A stretch of DNA of 64,000 nt, taken from the NCBI RefSeq assembly GCF_011762125.1, contig NZ_JAASQN010000006.1, positions 35,001 to 99,000 of the forward strand, written 5' to 3'. The notes beneath the pieces were generated by a model. That model was not told the origin of the DNA. It searched no databases and worked only from the letters and a program-made list of their open reading frames with translations. Source of the DNA: Sphingopyxis panaciterrae. GTDB lineage: Bacteria; Pseudomonadota; Alphaproteobacteria; Sphingomonadales; Sphingomonadaceae. Below, piece after piece: positions 61,880 to 64,000 of this stretch (its first letter is position 1; every line of letters begins with the position of its first letter). Position numbers and translations under genes: made by a program.

Positions 61880-61980
61880 TCAAGCATTCCGCGCCATCAG
61901 CCCGCCGTCGACCGGGATCACTGCGCCAGTGGCGATCACGACGCGGCCGGCGATGGAGCGCGAGAAGGTCAACGGAACGG
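61880..61980 (-). pseudogene. Remnant of an SDR gene (C-terminal end only)
   Basis: On the minus strand the frame reads ...FSRSIAGRVVIATGAVIPVDGGLMARNA then TGA at 61880. The GAVIPVDGGLMARN end is the standard last strand of classical SDRs, where the enzyme ends in VDGG. The rest of the gene is absent; upstream lies the end of the AMP nucleosidase gene, which the remnant overlaps in another frame. It is a decayed or deleted SDR gene. Confidence 0.7.
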
Positions 61981-63453
61981 CGGCTCGTTGAACGCGCGGA
62001 GCTTGCGGCTATGCAGCTTCGCGCCCTCGTCGCGGAGCGCTTCGCAGGCGCGGATGCCGATCTGGAGGTGCGCGGCGATCGCTTCCTCGTAGAAGCGGTT
62101 CGCCTGTCCGGGCAGCTTGAGCTCGCCGTGGAGCGGCTTATCGCTGACGCAGAGCAGCGTGCCGTAGGGCACGCGGAAGCGATAGCCCTGCGCCGCGATC
62201 GTCGCCGATTCCATGTCGATGCCGATCGCGCGCGACTGCGAGAAGCGGAGCGCGCTGTCGGTATAGCGCAGTTCCCAATTGCGGTCGTCGGTGGTGACGA
62301 CGGTGCCGGTGCGCATGCGCTTCTTGAGGTCGGCGCCGCTGGTCCCCGACACCGCTTCGGCGGCGGCGGCGAGCGCGACCTGCACTTCGGCGATCGGCGG
62401 GATCGGGATGGCGACCGGCAGCACCGCGTCGAGAATATGATCGTCGCGCAGATACGCGTGCGCGAGCACATAGTCACCGATGCGCTGGCTGGGGCGCAGC
62501 CCGCCGCAGTGGCCGATCATCAGCCAGGCCTCGGGGCGCAGCACAGCGAGATGGTCGCAGATCGTCTTGGCGTTCGAGGGGCCGACGCCGATGTTGACGA
62601 GGGTGATGCCGCCGCCGTCGGGCGCGATGAGGTGATAGGCGGGCATCTGGTGCCGCCGCCACGCGCTGTCGGCGACAAGCGCGCTGGCATTGACGCCGGG
62701 CTGGTCGACATAGAGGCCCGCGGCGCCCGCCAGCGCGGTATATTTGCCCTGGCCGACCTGCGACCCCGCCCAGGCGACGAATTCGTCGACATAGCGGTGA
62801 TAGTTGGTGAACAATATGTAGCGCTGAAAATGCTCGGGCGCGGTGCCGGTATAGTGGCGCAGGCGCGCGAGGCTGAAGTCGGTGCGCAGCGCATCGAACA
62901 GCGCCAGCGGCTGCGGCGCGGCGGGGTCCTGCCCGAACAGCCCGTCGGCGAGTTCATCGCCGATGTCGGCCAGTTCGGTGGTCGGGAAATGACGCGCGAG
63001 TTCGAGCGGGGTAACCCCGCCCATGTCCGACCCGTCGCTGGCGTCGAGGACATAGGGAAAGGGAATCTGCTGCCCCGTCCGCGTCACTTCGACACGGACG
63101 TCATAATGGCGCAGCAGCAGGAGCAGCTGGTCGCGAAGATAATCGGCGAACAGGTCGGGGCGGGTCACGGTGGTGACGAATTCGCCCGCGCGCTCGATCC
63201 GGCCAAAGGCAAGATTATGCCCCGTCTGCCCTTCGCGCCGCTCGCCCGTCGTGATCAGGCGCAGCGCCGGATAGTCGAACAGGCCGGTCGCGGCGGCATC
63301 GGCGGGCGGCAGGGTGCCGTGCTGGACATAAGCGGCGATCGCGGATTTGAGCGCGGCGACCGAGGCGTGGAACCGGTCCTGCAGGTCGGCGATCACCGCT
63401 GCGACGAGGGTTTCGGGGTCGGCGATGTCGGGGGTTTGCGATGCGGATGTCAT
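61969..63453 (-). CDS. amn: AMP nucleosidase
   Basis: A 494-residue enzyme that splits AMP into adenine and ribose 5-phosphate. The N-terminal domain (about residues 1-200) precedes the phosphorylase-like catalytic domain: LVNIGVGPSNAKTICDHLAVLRPEAWLMIGHCGGLRPSQRIGDYVLA, then GIDMESATIAAQGYRFRVPYGTLLCVSDKPLHGELKLPGQAN, typical of Amn. It starts at MTSASQTPD (63453), the ATG of which is preceded by ATGCGGATGTC; a longer frame is a repeat translation. Its C-terminus abuts the SDR remnant. Confidence 0.95.
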   Translation of the reverse strand: MTSASQTPDIADPETLVAAVIADLQDRFHASVAALKSAIAAYVQHGTLPPADAAATGLFDYPALRLITTGERREGQTGHNLAFGRIERAGEFVTTVTRPDLFADYLRDQLLLLLRHYDVRVEVTRTGQQIPFPYVLDASDGSDMGGVTPLELARHFPTTELADIGDELADGLFGQDPAAPQPLALFDALRTDFSLARLRHYTGTAPEHFQRYILFTNYHRYVDEFVAWAGSQVGQGKYTALAGAAGLYVDQPGVNASALVADSAWRRHQMPAYHLIAPDGGGITLVNIGVGPSNAKTICDHLAVLRPEAWLMIGHCGGLRPSQRIGDYVLAHAYLRDDHILDAVLPVAIPIPPIAEVQVALAAAAEAVSGTSGADLKKRMRTGTVVTTDDRNWELRYTDSALRFSQSRAIGIDMESATIAAQGYRFRVPYGTLLCVSDKPLHGELKLPGQANRFYEEAIAAHLQIGIRACEALRDEGAKLHSRKLRAFNEPPFR

Positions 63454-63504
63454 CGCGGCGCTCTTGCACGAAATTGTGACAAAAGGGAAGAGCGGCGGCC
63501 CCCT

Positions 63505-63680
63505 AAATCCCTCTCCTTCAGGGGAGGGCAGCGGGACTTGCCGGGCTTGCTGGCTCGTCGCAGCGGGTGGGGGCTGTCGAGGTTGCGCAAGGCGATGGCC
63601 CCCACCCCGCTCGACCAAGGCCCGGCTACGCCGGACCAAGCCTCACTGCCCCTCCCCCGAAGGGGAGGGGGGAGACATAT
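63505..63680. repeat. Intergenic inverted repeat (CCTCTCCTTCAGGGGAGGG type)
   Basis: TCCCTCTCCTTCAGGGGAGG at the left and CCCCTCCCCCGAAGGGGAGG at the right form hairpins. Inner arms GCAGCGGGTGGGGGC and GCCCCCACCCCGCTCG are inverted. Nothing else is visible in this gap between amn and the peroxiredoxin gene. Confidence 0.7.
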
Positions 63681-63681
63681 C

Positions 63682-64000
63682 TTACAGCTGTTCGAGCATA
63701 TGGTCGGCGCTCGACACCTTGAATTCGCCGGGCGCTTCGACGTTGAGCTGTTCGATGACGCCGTCGTTGACGATCATCGAGAAACGCTGGCCGCGCTTGC
63801 CCATGCCGAACGCTTTGCCGTCCATCGTCAGTCCGACCGCTTCGGCGAAGTCGCCGTTGCCGTCGGCGAGCATCGTGACGCTGTCACCGGCGTTCGCATT
63901 CTTGCCCCACGCGCCCATCACGAAGGCGTCGTTGACCGCGGTGCAGACGATTTCGTCGACGCCCTTGGCCTTGAGGTCGGCCGCCTTGTCGACGAAGCCC
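63682..64000 (-). CDS. Peroxiredoxin, C-terminal part (partial)
   Basis: The frame continues beyond the right edge; about 106 residues are present: GFVDKAADLKAKGVDEIVCTAVNDAFVMGAWGKNANAG, then MLADGNGDFAEAVGLTMDGKAFGMGKRGQRFSMIVNDGVIEQLNVE. This is the second half of a Prx5-type (AhpC/TSA, 1-Cys or atypical 2-Cys) peroxiredoxin; the peroxidatic Cys in the N-terminal half lies outside the window. It reduces hydrogen and alkyl peroxides. The end is EFKVSSADHMLEQL. Confidence 0.9.
   Translation of the reverse strand, partial: GFVDKAADLKAKGVDEIVCTAVNDAFVMGAWGKNANAGDSVTMLADGNGDFAEAVGLTMDGKAFGMGKRGQRFSMIVNDGVIEQLNVEAPGEFKVSSADHMLEQL

Noticed and set aside
1..64000. CRISPR array, tRNA, rRNA or prophage
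   Set aside because: No regularly spaced short direct repeats, no CCA-ended cloverleaf, no rRNA sequence and no integrase, terminase or transposase frame was seen.

Overview
The window is high-GC chromosomal DNA from an alphaproteobacterium of the family Sphingomonadaceae, most like Sphingopyxis. Three things point there: the hisS-prfA-prmC-DUF4167 block, the hflK/hflC-degQ cluster beside mrp, and many exported proteins and Tat-dependent hydrolases typical of sphingomonads. Gene density is high and strands alternate often. I saw no rRNA, tRNA, CRISPR array, prophage or transposase gene.

Layout. 1-2.2 kb: tail of a flippase-like protein, a CBS protein, a small membrane protein and an acyl-CoA thioesterase. 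2.2-9.6 kb (minus): two tandem DUF4139 proteins, then the translation block DUF4167-prmC-prfA-hisS. 9.6-16.3 kb: DUF1345 protein, M61 peptidase, pyrophosphatase, MscS channel, cystathionine beta-lyase and sulfurtransferase. 16.7-22.6 kb: Pro-rich membrane protein, queF, a hotdog thioesterase behind a perfect palindrome, P450 and a HerA-like ATPase. 23.4-29.8 kb: a broken VOC gene, a DegQ-type protease, hflC/hflK, mrp, a CoA-binding protein and a SIMPL lipoprotein. 29.9-37.6 kb: an orphan Mo-hydroxylase large subunit, hemH, a DUF1963 protein, phaB and class I fumarase. 37.9-42.2 kb: a GIY-YIG gene between two copies of one repeat, and two tandem M20-like proteins that lack several metal ligands. 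42.5-49.8 kb: DUF481, GumN/TraB, MBL-fold, DUF1013, M19-like and quinone oxidoreductase genes. 49.9-54.7 kb: a MarR-EmrA-EmrB efflux operon, an HCCA-isomerase-like protein and a hydrolase. 54.8-64 kb: M2 peptidase, ArsR/SRPBCC pair, sulfotransferase, HxlR/SDR pair, TetR/SDR pair, AMP nucleosidase and a peroxiredoxin cut by the window edge.

The most unusual content is intergenic. Four dispersed elements (1180-1446, 16344-16608, 22641-22913, 42379-42550) share one nested stem-loop architecture. Their stems have different sequences in each copy yet stay complementary, including a hairpin with a constant GAA loop whose stem changes as CCC/GGG, CGC/GCG or CGC/GCG with a flanking C-G. This pattern suggests selection on structure. 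Two copies begin exactly at the TAG stop codon of a gene, and one fills the gap up to the next start codon. A second, simpler family of palindromic repeats occurs at about a dozen sites.

Most genes are housekeeping or stress and envelope functions in short operons with 1-8 bp overlaps. Regulator/target pairs with visible dyads (MarR, ArsR, TetR) lie at 53, 57 and 60 kb.
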